Notes: generated by a model from the sequence alone, not told the origin. Shown: positions 15,871 to 24,338, counted from the first letter of the stretch. The stretch: DNA of 38,076 bases from Leucobacter soli (GCF_910593785.1 NZ_CAJVAP010000028.1:1-38076); one strand, 5' to 3'. Numbers and translations: made by a program.

Positions 15871-16785
15871 TCAGCCGATGACGAGCCGCTCGGCCTCCTC
15901 TAGCAGGATCCGGCGGATCTCGGTGAGCGCCGGGTGCCCGCCGCCGGCGGCGCGAGCCGCGGTGAAGAGGGTGCGGCGGGGCGCGCCCTCCAGGTCGATG
16001 ACGCGCATGCGGTGCTCGGCGCCGGCGTGCATGAGCCCGGGCAGCAGCACGACCGCGTTGCCCGATTCGACGAGGCGGACATGGGCCTGCAGATCCGCGG
16101 TCTCGTAGCGCACGTCCGGTTCGAAGCCCGCACTGCGGCACGCCTGCTCGGCCCAGTGGCGCGAGGCCGCCCCGCGCGGCTCCATCACCCAGGGCAGCTC
16201 GGCCGCGTCGGAGAGACGGGTCGCACGGTCGAATGCCGGCCCTGCGGTGCCCGGCAGCGGCAGCGCCAGCCGGATGCGGTCGCTCGTGAGCGGCTCGCGG
16301 TCGAGGCCGCCGAAGTGCGCGGCGGCGTGTCCGGGGTACTGCTCGGCGACGACCAGGTCGAAGCCGCGCGCCCAGGTCTCCCGCAGCGCCGCCTCGGGCT
16401 CGACCTGCACGACTTCGATCCGCAGGCGCGGATGCGCGTCGCGCAGGCGCCGCAGCGACTGCGGCATGATCGCGAGCAGCGCGGTCTGGAACACGGCCAC
16501 GCGCACCGTGCCGGCGACCTCCGGGTGCCCCCGGTGCAACCCGGCCTCGGCGCGCTCGAGTCCGGCGAGGAGCTCGTCGGTCTCGGCGGCGAGCGCCTCG
16601 GCCGCGGGTGTGAGCGCGAGGGTGCGTCCGACGCGGCGCAGCAGTTGCACGCCGGCCTCGCGTTCGAGCAGCGCGAGCTGCTGGGAGACCGCCGAGGGGC
16701 TGTAATTCAGCGCCTCCGCGACCGCCGCGACGGTGCCGCGCGCTCGCAGCTCCCAGAGCAGCCTGAGCCGCTTCATCTCGAGCAT
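15871..16785 (-). CDS. LysR-family transcriptional regulator
   Basis: 304 residues, the usual length. N-terminal winged helix-turn-helix: LRLLWELRARGTVAAVAEAL, NYSPSAVSQQLALLEREAG, QLLRRVGRTLALTPAAE. The C-terminal two-lobed effector-binding domain follows (TVRVAVFQTALLAIMPQSL...). It diverges from putA across 89 bases, the classical arrangement for a LysR regulator and its target, so proline or P5C-responsive control of putA is a fair inference. The ATG at 16785 has GGAG 7 bases upstream, and TACTAT at 16821-16816 is a possible -10. Confidence 0.92.
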   Translation of the reverse strand: MLEMKRLRLLWELRARGTVAAVAEALNYSPSAVSQQLALLEREAGVQLLRRVGRTLALTPAAEALAAETDELLAGLERAEAGLHRGHPEVAGTVRVAVFQTALLAIMPQSLRRLRDAHPRLRIEVVQVEPEAALRETWARGFDLVVAEQYPGHAAAHFGGLDREPLTSDRIRLALPLPGTAGPAFDRATRLSDAAELPWVMEPRGAASRHWAEQACRSAGFEPDVRYETADLQAHVRLVESGNAVVLLPGLMHAGAEHRMRVIDLEGAPRRTLFTAARAAGGGHPALTEIRRILLEEAERLVIG

Positions 16786-16874
16786 GCCGACGCTCCAATC
16801 ATTCAGATTTACTTCATAGTAGTCCGCAGAAACAGTCGCTGTACTTCATTCTCTGCGAGGTTCACACTGGCTAC
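16786..16874. promoter_or_regulatory. Divergent control region of the LysR regulator and putA
   Basis: 89 bases, noticeably less GC-rich than the flanks. The octamer TACTTCAT occurs twice as a direct repeat (16810-16817 and 16842-16849, spacing 32 bases or about three helical turns), a spacing suited to a tetrameric LysR protein. TACTAT at 16816-16821 (minus) may be the LysR-gene -10. For putA I see no good ribosome site; CACACT stands 6 bases before the ATG but lacks the TA of a leaderless -10. Confidence 0.45.
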
Positions 16875-19800
16875 ATGACCTCCCCGCACCACTCCACCGG
16901 CACCCGCGATCTCCCCGGGGCCGACATCCGCCCCCAAGACCTCGCCGACGACGCCATCGCGCTCGTGCGCCGGTGGCTCGCCGAGGCCGCAGAGGTGCCC
17001 GCCGACCCCTCGGCCGCCCGCCTCGCCGGCGTGCTGCGCGACCCGAACGGCCTCGACTTCACCGTCGGCTTCGTCGACGGTGTCGTGCGCCCTGAAGACC
17101 TCGACGCCGCGGCCAAGAAGCTGAAGCAGCTCGTACCGCTCACCCCGGCGTTCCTGCCCGCGCCGCTGCGCGGCGCCATCGGGCTCGGCGGCGCATTCGC
17201 GAAGCCGCTGCCCGGCGTCGTCGTGCCGATCGCCCGCAAGGTGCTGCGCCAGATGGTGAGCCACCTCATCATCGACGCGACCGACGCCAAGCTCGGGCAC
17301 GCGATCGCGAAGATCAAGCAGGACGACGTCCGCCTCAACATCAACCTGCTCGGCGAGGCGATCCTCGGCCAGCACGAGGCCGAGCGCCGCCTGGCCGGCA
17401 CCCACAAGCTGCTCGCCCGGCCCGACGTCGACTACGTGTCGATCAAGGTCTCCTCGACCGTCGCCCCGCACAACCACTGGGCCTTCGACGAGGCCGTCGC
17501 GCACATCGAGAAGCAGCTGCTGCCGCTCTTCGAGCGCGCCGCAGCCGCGAGCCCGAAGAAGTTCATCAACCTCGACATGGAGGAGTACAAGGATCTCGAC
17601 CTCACCCTCGCGGTGTTCACGGGCATCCTGGACCGCCCCGAGTTCTTGGGCCTCGAGGCGGGCATCGTGCTGCAGGCGTACCTGCCCGACGCCCTCGGCG
17701 CCATGATGCGGCTGCAGGAGTGGGCTGCCGCGCGCGTGGCCCACGGCGGTGCTGCGATCAAGGTGCGCGTGGTGAAGGGCGCGAACCTGCCGATGGAGCT
17801 CGTCGACGCGGCGATCCACGGCTGGCCCGCGGCGACCTGGGGCTCGAAGCAGGCCAGCGACACGAGCTACAAGGCCGTGCTCGACTATGCGCTGCACCCG
17901 GATCGCGTGGCGAACGTGCGCATCGGCGTCGCCGGCCACAACCTCTTCGACGTCGCACTCGCGTGGCTGCTGGCGCAGGCGCGCGGGGCTGCCGACGTTC
18001 GCCCGTCGAACGGCACGGGATCGGCGCAGCGCGGCATCGAGTTCGAGATGCTGCTCGGCATGGCCACCGGCCAGGCCGAGGCGGTGAAGCGCGAGGTCGG
18101 CGGACTGCTGCTCTACACGCCCGTCGTGCACCCCGAGGAGTTCGACGTCGCGATCGCCTACCTGATCCGCCGCCTCGAGGAGGGCGCGAGCCAGGAGAAC
18201 TTCATGTCGGCCGTGTTCGAGCTGAACGACGACTCCGCGCTGTTCGAACGCGAGAAGGATCGCTTCCTCGCCTCCCTCGACGCGCTGGCCACGATCACCG
18301 GCGACGGCTCGGTCGACTCGTACGCGGTGCCGGGCCCGAATCGGGTGCAGGATCGCGGCGCCTACGACGCCGCCGGCGCAGCGGCGCGGGTCGACGCACT
18401 CGTCGAGGCCGGTCGCCGGGGCGAGTTCGCAAACGCGCCAGACACCGACCCCGACCTGCCGGGCAACCGCGCCTGGGGCCGCGCGATCGCCGAGCGGATG
18501 GCGGGGTCGACGCTGGGCGAGGCGCTGGTCGCCGAAGCGCGCGTCGCCGACGCCGACGAGCTCGAGACGATCATCGCGCGCGGCGTGGCGGCGGCCGAGG
18601 GCTGGCAGGCCCTCGGCGCCGACGAGCGCGCCCGCATCCTCTACCGCGCCGGCGAGAAGCTCGAGGAGAAGCGCGCCGAACTGCTCGAGGTCATGGGATC
18701 GGAGTGCGGCAAGACGCTCGATCAGGGCGACCCCGAGGTCTCCGAAGCGATCGACTTCGCCAACTACTACGCGATGCTCGGCCAGCTGCTCGAGCAGGTC
18801 GACGGCGCGGTCGCCGTGCCGCAGAAGCTCGTCGCGGTGATCCCGCCGTGGAACTTCCCGACCGCGATCCCCGCGGGCGGCGTGCTCGCCGGCCTGGCCT
18901 CGGGCGCCTCGGTCATCATCAAGCCCGCCTCGAACTCGGCCCGCTCGGGCGCCGTGATGGTCGAGGCGCTGTGGGAGGCCGGGGTGCCGCGCGAGGTGCT
19001 GCAGCTGGTGCAGTTCGCGGATCGCGCGCTCGGCTCGGCGCTCGTGGCCGATCCGCGCGTGGATCGCCTCATCCTCACCGGCGCCTACGAGACGGCGGTG
19101 GCGTTCCGCGAGCTGCGGAAGGATCTGCCGATCCTCGCCGAGACGAGCGGCAAGAACGCGATCATCGTGACCCCGAACGCCGACCTCGACCTCGCGGCGA
19201 AGGACGTGGCGCAGTCGGCCTTCGGGCACGCGGGCCAGAAGTGCTCGGCGGCGTCGCTCGTGATCCTCGTCGGCTCGGTCGCGAAGTCGAAGCGGTTCCG
19301 CGGCCAGCTCGTCGACGCCGTCGAATCGCTGAAGGTCGGCACGCCCGAGCACCTCGAGACGCAGATGGGCACCATCATCACCGCCCCCTCGGGCAAGCTG
19401 CTGCGCGGCCTGACCGCGCTCGGCGCGGGCGAGAGCTGGCTGCTCGAGCCGCGGCCGCTCGCGAGCGACAGCCCGCTCGCGCGCGACGCCTCCGGCGCGT
19501 CCAAGCTGTGGAGCCCGGGCGTGCGCGACGGGGTGCGGCGCGGCAGCGAGTACCACCTGACCGAGTACTTCGGCCCGATCCTCGGCATCATGACCGCCGC
19601 GACGCTCGACGAGGCCATCGATCTCGTGAACGAGATCGACTACGGGCTCACCAGCGGCCTGCACTCGCTCGACCGCGACGAGATCGCGCTCTGGCTGCGT
19701 CGCGTGCAGGCCGGCAACGCCTACATCAACCGCGGCATCACCGGCGCGATCGTTCGCCGGCAGTCGTTCGGCGGCTGGAAGAAGTCGGCGATCGGCGCCG

Positions 19801-20504
19801 GCACGAAGGCCGGCGGCCCGAGCTACCTGCACGGGCTCGTCGACTGGGCGGATGCGCCGGTCGCCGCCGGGCTCCGCGCGCCGCGGCCCGCGGTCGCACC
19901 TCTGCTCACCGCGACGCAGCAGGCCGGTCTCGCAGATTCCGAGTTGGAGTGGCTGCGGGCCGCGCTCGGTTCCGACGCCGCGGCATGGGACGACGAGTTC
20001 GGCGTCAACCGCGACGCGTCGCAGCTCGGCGTCGAGCGCAACGTGCTGCGCTACCTGCCGGTGCCCGTGACGATCCGGGCCGCGAGCGACGCCGCGCTGC
20101 CGCACGTCGTGCGCGCCGTCGCGGCGGGTCTCGCCGCCGGCGGCGCCACCGAGCTCAGCACCCCGGTCGCGCTGCCCGCGCCGATCGCGGCGGCGCTCAG
20201 CGCCGCCCGCGTGCCCGTGCACTTCGACGACGAGGCGGCCTGGGCCGCCCGGGCCGCCTCCCTCGCCGCGCAGGAGGGCCCCGGCGCAAGCGCCCGTATC
20301 CGCATCGTCGCCGGCGCCTCGCGCGCCGAGGCGGTCGCCGCCGTGTACGAGGCGACCGACGGCAAGCCGGACGTCGCCGTATACGGAGGCGAGGTCGTCT
20401 CGGCCGGGCGCGTCGAGATGCTGCCGCATCTGCACGAGCAGGCGATCTCGATCACGGCGCACCGCTTCGGCACGCCGAACGCCCTGAGCGACGGGCTGCT
20501 CTGA
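16875..20504 (+). CDS. putA: Bifunctional proline dehydrogenase / L-glutamate gamma-semialdehyde dehydrogenase
   Basis: 1209 residues. Oxidises proline to P5C with FAD, then glutamate semialdehyde to glutamate with NAD+, channelling the intermediate. PRODH barrel: about residues 50-470, with DYVSIKVSST, VRVVKGANLPME and the substrate-binding YLIRRLEEG near 428. ALDH domain: about 510-1010, with PPWNFPTAIPAGG near 656, general base Glu756 in LAETSGKNA, nucleophile Cys790 in GQKCSAAS (34 residues apart, as usual) and EYFGPILGIM. The last about 190 residues resemble the C-terminal domain of long actinobacterial PutAs. There is no ribbon-helix-helix DNA-binding domain, so this PutA does not autoregulate; the divergent LysR protein probably does. 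The codon use is strongly GC3-biased and uniform. Confidence 0.96.
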   Translation: MTSPHHSTGTRDLPGADIRPQDLADDAIALVRRWLAEAAEVPADPSAARLAGVLRDPNGLDFTVGFVDGVVRPEDLDAAAKKLKQLVPLTPAFLPAPLRGAIGLGGAFAKPLPGVVVPIARKVLRQMVSHLIIDATDAKLGHAIAKIKQDDVRLNINLLGEAILGQHEAERRLAGTHKLLARPDVDYVSIKVSSTVAPHNHWAFDEAVAHIEKQLLPLFERAAAASPKKFINLDMEEYKDLDLTLAVFTGILDRPEFLGLEAGIVLQAYLPDALGAMMRLQEWAAARVAHGGAAIKVRVVKGANLPMELVDAAIHGWPAATWGSKQASDTSYKAVLDYALHPDRVANVRIGVAGHNLFDVALAWLLAQARGAADVRPSNGTGSAQRGIEFEMLLGMATGQAEAVKREVGGLLLYTPVVHPEEFDVAIAYLIRRLEEGASQENFMSAVFELNDDSALFEREKDRFLASLDALATITGDGSVDSYAVPGPNRVQDRGAYDAAGAAARVDALVEAGRRGEFANAPDTDPDLPGNRAWGRAIAERMAGSTLGEALVAEARVADADELETIIARGVAAAEGWQALGADERARILYRAGEKLEEKRAELLEVMGSECGKTLDQGDPEVSEAIDFANYYAMLGQLLEQVDGAVAVPQKLVAVIPPWNFPTAIPAGGVLAGLASGASVIIKPASNSARSGAVMVEALWEAGVPREVLQLVQFADRALGSALVADPRVDRLILTGAYETAVAFRELRKDLPILAETSGKNAIIVTPNADLDLAAKDVAQSAFGHAGQKCSAASLVILVGSVAKSKRFRGQLVDAVESLKVGTPEHLETQMGTIITAPSGKLLRGLTALGAGESWLLEPRPLASDSPLARDASGASKLWSPGVRDGVRRGSEYHLTEYFGPILGIMTAATLDEAIDLVNEIDYGLTSGLHSLDRDEIALWLRRVQAGNAYINRGITGAIVRRQSFGGWKKSAIGAGTKAGGPSYLHGLVDWADAPVAAGLRAPRPAVAPLLTATQQAGLADSELEWLRAALGSDAAAWDDEFGVNRDASQLGVERNVLRYLPVPVTIRAASDAALPHVVRAVAAGLAAGGATELSTPVALPAPIAAALSAARVPVHFDDEAAWAARAASLAAQEGPGASARIRIVAGASRAEAVAAVYEATDGKPDVAVYGGEVVSAGRVEMLPHLHEQAISITAHRFGTPNALSDGLL

Positions 20505-20585
20505 GCGACGGGCCGCTTCGATCGGAGAACCGCTCCGACTGCTGAGGGCGGTCGCGCGGCCGTCGCAGCGCAGGCCGTCGCGGCC

Positions 20586-20667
20586 GCAGTTCGGGCTGAT
20601 CTCACAGTTCCGGCTGAGGATCCCGCCCGAACTCATCAGCCCGAACTGCAGAATCAGCCGGAAGTGC
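20586..20667. repeat. Intergenic palindromic element C with interleaved complementary arms
   Basis: L (GCAGTTCGGGCTGAT, 20586-20600) is perfectly complementary to R (ATCAGCCCGAACTGC, 20635-20649). L' (CAGTTCCGGCTGA, 20605-20617) is complementary at 12 of 13 positions to R' (TCAGCCGGAAGTG, 20654-20666). L' differs from L by a G-to-C change that R' matches with the compensating change, so the pairs L-R and L'-R' are specific. R and R' are separated by AGAATC, as AGATTC separates the corresponding parts of element A. Confidence 0.65.
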
Positions 20668-20733
20668 AGCGGCCGTGCAGGCGGACCCGTGCCGGGCACA
20701 GTCTGCGGCGTACCGCGGGGTGCTCAGCGGCCC

Positions 20734-20753
20734 GGCGGCCCCGCGGGGTCGCC
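20734..20753. terminator. GC-rich hairpin between putA and the tail-anchored gene
   Basis: GGCGGCCCC (20734-20742) and GGGGTCGCC (20745-20753) pair with one G-U wobble. Position between convergent genes suggests termination; no U-tract is visible on either strand. Confidence 0.35.
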
Positions 20754-20756
20754 GCC

Positions 20757-20868
20757 CCGCGATTCCGCAGCCCGGCGATTCCACGGCCCAGCGGATCTGG
20801 AGCCCAGCGGATCTGGAGCCCAGCGGATCTGCGACCCCGCGATTCAGCGATTTCGCGGTTCAGCGGAA
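20757..20868. repeat. 16-bp tandem array, seven degenerate units
   Basis: Units start at 20757, 20773, 20789, 20805, 20821, 20837 and 20853, all exactly 16 bases apart. Units 3 and 4 are identical (CAGCGGATCTGGAGCC), unit 5 differs in three bases, and the outer units share the GCG-A/G-T core (for example CCGCGATTCCGCAGCC). The last unit contains the stop codon of the tail-anchored protein gene. A 16-bp period is not a codon multiple, so the array is non-coding. Confidence 0.7.
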
Positions 20869-21783
20869 CGCCAGCACTGCCAGAGCCGTGAGGCCGATCA
20901 GCGCGGCGAGCGCGACGAGCGGATAGGCGATCAGCGTGACCGCGCGCGAACGACGCTCGCGGCGCTCCAGAGAGGGCAGCGCCTCGCGCCCCTCCCGCAC
21001 CGGGACCGGGGTCGCCGCCGGGGGTGCGCCGATCCGACGCTCGATCTCGTCCGACCCGTGATCGACACCGGTCGCGCGCGCCGACCTCGGCGCGTAGCGC
21101 ACCGGAGACCGCGGGTGCAGACCGGGCTCCGGCGCAGGAGACTTCTCCCAGGGGGCGCGACCCGGTGGCGGGGAGATGCGGCGCCGCGGGTCCAGGCCGA
21201 AGCCCTCGGCATCGCGCACGGCGGTGCTGACGCGATGCCTCTCGGCGGTGGAATCCGCGATGGAATCCGCGATGGAATCGGCGGTCGCATCCGCCGTGGC
21301 ATCGCCGGGGACGCCCGCGGCGGAGTCCGGGTCGGCATTCTCCGTGCTCCCGGCAACCGGTTCGGCCCCGAATTCGGCCCCGAATTCGGCAGCGGGTTCG
21401 ACGACGGACTCTACAGCGAGCCCTGGAACAGGCGCCGCGGAGGCCCGCTTCGCATACCGACCACCGGGAAGGACTCCGCGCTCGTCTCCGCGGTCGATAC
21501 CGGGCACGAGCACCGTCGCATCACTGTCGATGTCGTCATCGGAACCGCTGCCGGAGAGGTCATCGGCGCCCTCGCCGGCTCCGGCGGCGACGCGCGTCGA
21601 ACGGGCCGGATCGGAGCGCACGACCGCGACGGTCGCATCCGCGACGACGATCGTCTCGTCCTCGAGGTCATCGACGTGCGTGCCGGCATCATCCGTGCCT
21701 GCGTCGTCCGAGCCGATGCCGTCCGAGCCGGCGCCATCCGTGCCGCGGCGGCCGATGCCCGTGTCGGCGCCGCCGGAGCTCAT
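20860..21783 (-). CDS. Acidic, low-complexity tail-anchored membrane protein of unknown function
   Basis: 307 residues, not recognised by family. Residues 1-280 are soluble, acidic and disordered-looking; the last about 25 residues form one hydrophobic helix (TLIAYPLVALAALIGLTALA) ending in AFR, so it is a C-tail-anchored protein facing the cytoplasm. Two short acidic motifs, EDETIVVAD and SDATVLVPG, resemble phosphothreonine sites read by FHA domains. Repeats are plain: GSDDAGTDDAGT, EFGAEFGAE, and ATADATADSIADSIADSTAE coded by a 12-bp DNA repeat near 21248-21306. The ATG overlaps the PP2C stop (ATGA), making it the last gene of the kinase operon. A possible role is as a kinase substrate or FHA ligand at the membrane. 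Confidence 0.75.
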   Translation of the reverse strand: MSSGGADTGIGRRGTDGAGSDGIGSDDAGTDDAGTHVDDLEDETIVVADATVAVVRSDPARSTRVAAGAGEGADDLSGSGSDDDIDSDATVLVPGIDRGDERGVLPGGRYAKRASAAPVPGLAVESVVEPAAEFGAEFGAEPVAGSTENADPDSAAGVPGDATADATADSIADSIADSTAERHRVSTAVRDAEGFGLDPRRRISPPPGRAPWEKSPAPEPGLHPRSPVRYAPRSARATGVDHGSDEIERRIGAPPAATPVPVREGREALPSLERRERRSRAVTLIAYPLVALAALIGLTALAVLAFR

Positions 21784-22691
21784 CGCGCTCCCGCGGTCAC
21801 GGGACGTCGCGCCGGCCGCGTCCGCTCGATCGTGATCTCGTCGACCTCGCGGTCGTCGCCGCCGTCATCGATGCCGGCTGCTTCGAGCTCGACTGCGCCG
21901 GTATCAGTCCCCGCTGCGGCGGTCCCGGGCTGCGTGGGCGAGGGGGCGGATCCGAGCGTCCCGCTACCGCTCGAGAGGACGTCGACGACGATCAGCGTGA
22001 TGTTGTCCCGGCCGCCGGACCGGAGCGCCTCGTCCAGCAGGCGCTCCACGAGCCGCGCCGGCCGGTCCGCTCCGCGCAGTGCGGTCTCCAGGCGCTGATC
22101 CTCGACCTCGGAGGTGAGCCCGTCGGTGCAGATGAGCAGGCGGGTGGCGCTCTCGATCGGCAGCAGCCAGGCGTCGTGGCGGGAGTCGTCGCTGCCGAGC
22201 GCGCGCGTGATCAGATTGCGCGGCGTTGACGCGGCATCCGCCCTGCCGGCGTCCAGCCGCTCGGCCAGCAGGGAGTGATCGCGGGTCAGCTGGATCAGCT
22301 CGCCGTCGCGATGCAGGTAGGCCCGCGAGTCGCCGATGTTCAGCACGTACCAGAACGGTGCGCCATCGTGCTCGATGCGGATCACACCGGTCAGCGTGCA
22401 TCCGGCGCCCCGCTCACGGCGGGCGGCCAGGCGCGCCACGTCGGAGCGGGCTCGCGCGAGCGCGGCATCGATCCGTTCGAGCGTGGCGGGCCCGGGCGCC
22501 GTGAACTCCTCGCTGAATGCGGCGATGGCGGCACGGCTGGCCTCATCGCCCGCCTCGTGTCCGCCCATGCCGTCGGCGACCAGGAAGCACGGATCGGCGG
22601 CGAGCAGCCAGTCCTCGTTCTGCCGCCGTCGCAGACCCGCGTCGGTGCGCGCGGAGACCTCGAGCAGCGGCTGCTCGCGACGTGCGTTCAC
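21780..22691 (-). CDS. PP2C-family Ser/Thr protein phosphatase
   Basis: 303 residues. Metal-binding motifs of the PPM fold are complete: RRRQNEDWLL, VADGMGGHEAG, NIGDSRAYLHRDGELIQLTRDHS, LLICTDGLTSEV and GRDNITLIVVD. It is cytoplasmic (no membrane segment). The catalytic domain ends near residue 245; a disordered acidic tail ends with VDEITIERTRPARRP, a motif similar to DETVVVPRRP in the FHA protein. Its likely job is to reverse phosphorylation by the kinase at the other end of the operon. Start is the GTG at 22691, overlapping the FHA gene stop (GTGA); its own stop overlaps the next ATG. Confidence 0.93.
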   Translation of the reverse strand: MNARREQPLLEVSARTDAGLRRRQNEDWLLAADPCFLVADGMGGHEAGDEASRAAIAAFSEEFTAPGPATLERIDAALARARSDVARLAARRERGAGCTLTGVIRIEHDGAPFWYVLNIGDSRAYLHRDGELIQLTRDHSLLAERLDAGRADAASTPRNLITRALGSDDSRHDAWLLPIESATRLLICTDGLTSEVEDQRLETALRGADRPARLVERLLDEALRSGGRDNITLIVVDVLSSGSGTLGSAPSPTQPGTAAAGTDTGAVELEAAGIDDGGDDREVDEITIERTRPARRPVTAGAR

Positions 22692-24328
22692 GCCGCGCCG
22701 CCGAGCCGATGCAGCGTGACCTGCAGCGTGCCGAAGAGCATGTGCGGAGTAGCGGGCACGCGCGTGTGCGGCGTCACGTCCTCCTCGCGGCCGTCGTCGT
22801 GGATCAGCAGCAGGCCGTTCGTCGAGCCGAGATCCTCGACCGTGGGCTGATCGTCCTCGATCCGCAGGCGCACATGGGTCTTCGAGAGCGTTCGGGTCGG
22901 ATCCGGGATCTCCAGGGTCTCGGCTCCGTCCGCGGCGACCGGACGGCGGCCGATGATGGTGTCGGGCCCGAGGTCGAAGGTCTCGCCGTCGGGGAGCACG
23001 AGGCTCCACGCCGTCGTCGGGCGGCGGGGGACGACCACGGTCTCGTCGAACTCGCCGTCATCGGGGACCGGCGCTGCGGGCGCGTCGAACACCCCCGTGA
23101 TGCCGGTCGGCCGGGTCACCGCCTGCGCCGGTGTCGGCGCGGGGCGCGCCGGGGGCGCGTCGGCCCACGACGAGGCCGGCGCGGAGGTTGAGCTCGGAGC
23201 GTCCTGCACCCTCCCCGGAGGCGCCGCGGGCGGAACGGAGAAGGCCGACGGCAGGGGCGGCAGCGCATCCGACTCGGGCAGTCGCGGCAGCGCATCCGTG
23301 TCGTTCGCGAACACCGGCGGCGGCGGCGGGGGATCCTGCGGGGCCGACTCCTCGGAGACCGCCGGCTCCGCCTGCGGGCGCACGGCCGAGGCCTGGGGAT
23401 GCATCGGCGGCGCGGACGAGGCGGGCGGTTCGGGCCGGCTCGGCTGCGAGGCCGCCGTCCACGAGAAGGGCTCGGGTGCGAGCGGCGCGCCGAGCGGCGC
23501 AGCCGGCGGGGCCGCGAACGGCTCGGCGGCGAGCCGCTCGTACTCCGCCTCGGTCGTCGAACCCAACGGACCCGACGGGGCCGGCGAAGCCGGCGGGGCG
23601 GCCGGCGCGTGCGGAGCGGACGACGCGTGCGGACCCGGCAGCTGGAGAGCGGCAGGAGGCGGAGCGTTCGGCGGGACGGGCGTCTGCGCGACCGGAGCCT
23701 GCGCGACCGGAGCCGCTGGCCACTGCCCGGATGGTGCCGCAGGAGGAGCGACGGGCGGCGCCCACCGGACGGGCGCTCCGGACGGGGATGCCGGCGGAGC
23801 GTAGCCGGCGTAGCCCGGAATCGTCGCGGCCGCCGCGACCGTCGAGGCGCCCGTCCGGGCATAGCCGGGGGCGCGCGGGGCGATCACGCGGGGACCGATC
23901 CTGCCGGCCAGCAGCATCGCCCAGAGCGGAGGCAGCACGATCGCCAGAACGGTGAAGCCGCCTCCCACGCCGACCTCGGTGCCGATGCGATGCGCCGCGA
24001 CGATCTGGAGGATCGCGGACACGAGCGGCAGAAGCCAGAGCACGAAGACGACGAACACGAACGGCACCTGATGGGACCAGTGGAACAGGCGCAGCGGGAA
24101 GGTGAGGATGAGCGCGAGATACCCCAGCGCCATCCAGCCGGGGAGGCCGGCCCGCTCGAGGAGCCGCCACACGTTCCAGACCGGCACCCAGCCCTCCCAT
24201 GACTGCATCCCCAGTCTGGGGAAGAGCCGGGAGAAGGCCCACAGCCCCCAGATCGTCAATCCGAGCGCGATCAGCCCGAAGATGATGCTGCTGATCACCA
24301 CGGCCGCGAACAGCCCCGAGTATGCCAT
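22688..24328 (-). CDS. Four-TM membrane protein with C-terminal FHA domain
   Basis: 546 residues. Four hydrophobic segments occupy about residues 5-165 (YSGLFAAVVISSIIFGLIAL; GWMALGYLALILTF; VPFVFVVFVLWLLPL; FTVLAIVLPPLWAMLLAG), resembling DUF5684-type modules. A 250-residue Pro/Ala-rich linker follows, then an FHA domain from about 437 to 546. FHA landmarks are present: GRR (460-462), SKTH (482-485) and STNG (502-505), so phosphothreonine binding is expected. Just before the domain stands FDETVVVPRRP with Thr430, placed like the regulatory threonine of GarA/OdhI. The ATG at 24328 is preceded by AGGGGA; a longer frame from 24406 adds 26 Arg-rich residues and is unlikely. The stop overlaps the PP2C start. 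Confidence 0.9.
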   Translation of the reverse strand: MAYSGLFAAVVISSIIFGLIALGLTIWGLWAFSRLFPRLGMQSWEGWVPVWNVWRLLERAGLPGWMALGYLALILTFPLRLFHWSHQVPFVFVVFVLWLLPLVSAILQIVAAHRIGTEVGVGGGFTVLAIVLPPLWAMLLAGRIGPRVIAPRAPGYARTGASTVAAAATIPGYAGYAPPASPSGAPVRWAPPVAPPAAPSGQWPAAPVAQAPVAQTPVPPNAPPPAALQLPGPHASSAPHAPAAPPASPAPSGPLGSTTEAEYERLAAEPFAAPPAAPLGAPLAPEPFSWTAASQPSRPEPPASSAPPMHPQASAVRPQAEPAVSEESAPQDPPPPPPVFANDTDALPRLPESDALPPLPSAFSVPPAAPPGRVQDAPSSTSAPASSWADAPPARPAPTPAQAVTRPTGITGVFDAPAAPVPDDGEFDETVVVPRRPTTAWSLVLPDGETFDLGPDTIIGRRPVAADGAETLEIPDPTRTLSKTHVRLRIEDDQPTVEDLGSTNGLLLIHDDGREEDVTPHTRVPATPHMLFGTLQVTLHRLGGAA

Positions 24329-24338
24329 CTGGGTTCCC

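Larger units (their letters stand above)
20505..20859. other. 355-bp intergenic region with repeats between convergent genes
   Basis: No credible gene. It holds palindromic element C (20586-20667), a GC hairpin (20734-20753) and most of a 16-bp tandem array (20757-20868), each listed separately. Frames across it encode Arg/Pro-rich sequence of shadow type. Transcription from putA and from the tail-anchored protein gene converges here. Confidence 0.7.

Noticed and set aside
17720..20545. A 941-codon plus-strand frame overlapping putA
   Set aside because: Arg-rich +1/+2 frame translation typical of high-GC genes; no start signal or family likeness.
16809..20699. A 1296-codon open frame on the minus strand across putA
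   Set aside because: Arg/Gly/Glu-rich shadow without motifs. putA on the plus strand has all catalytic residues.
20505..20860. Possible insertion sequence remnant between putA and the tail-anchored gene
   Set aside because: Inverted arms are present but there is no transposase, no flanking target duplication visible, and the element is under 100 bp. Kept as a palindromic repeat.
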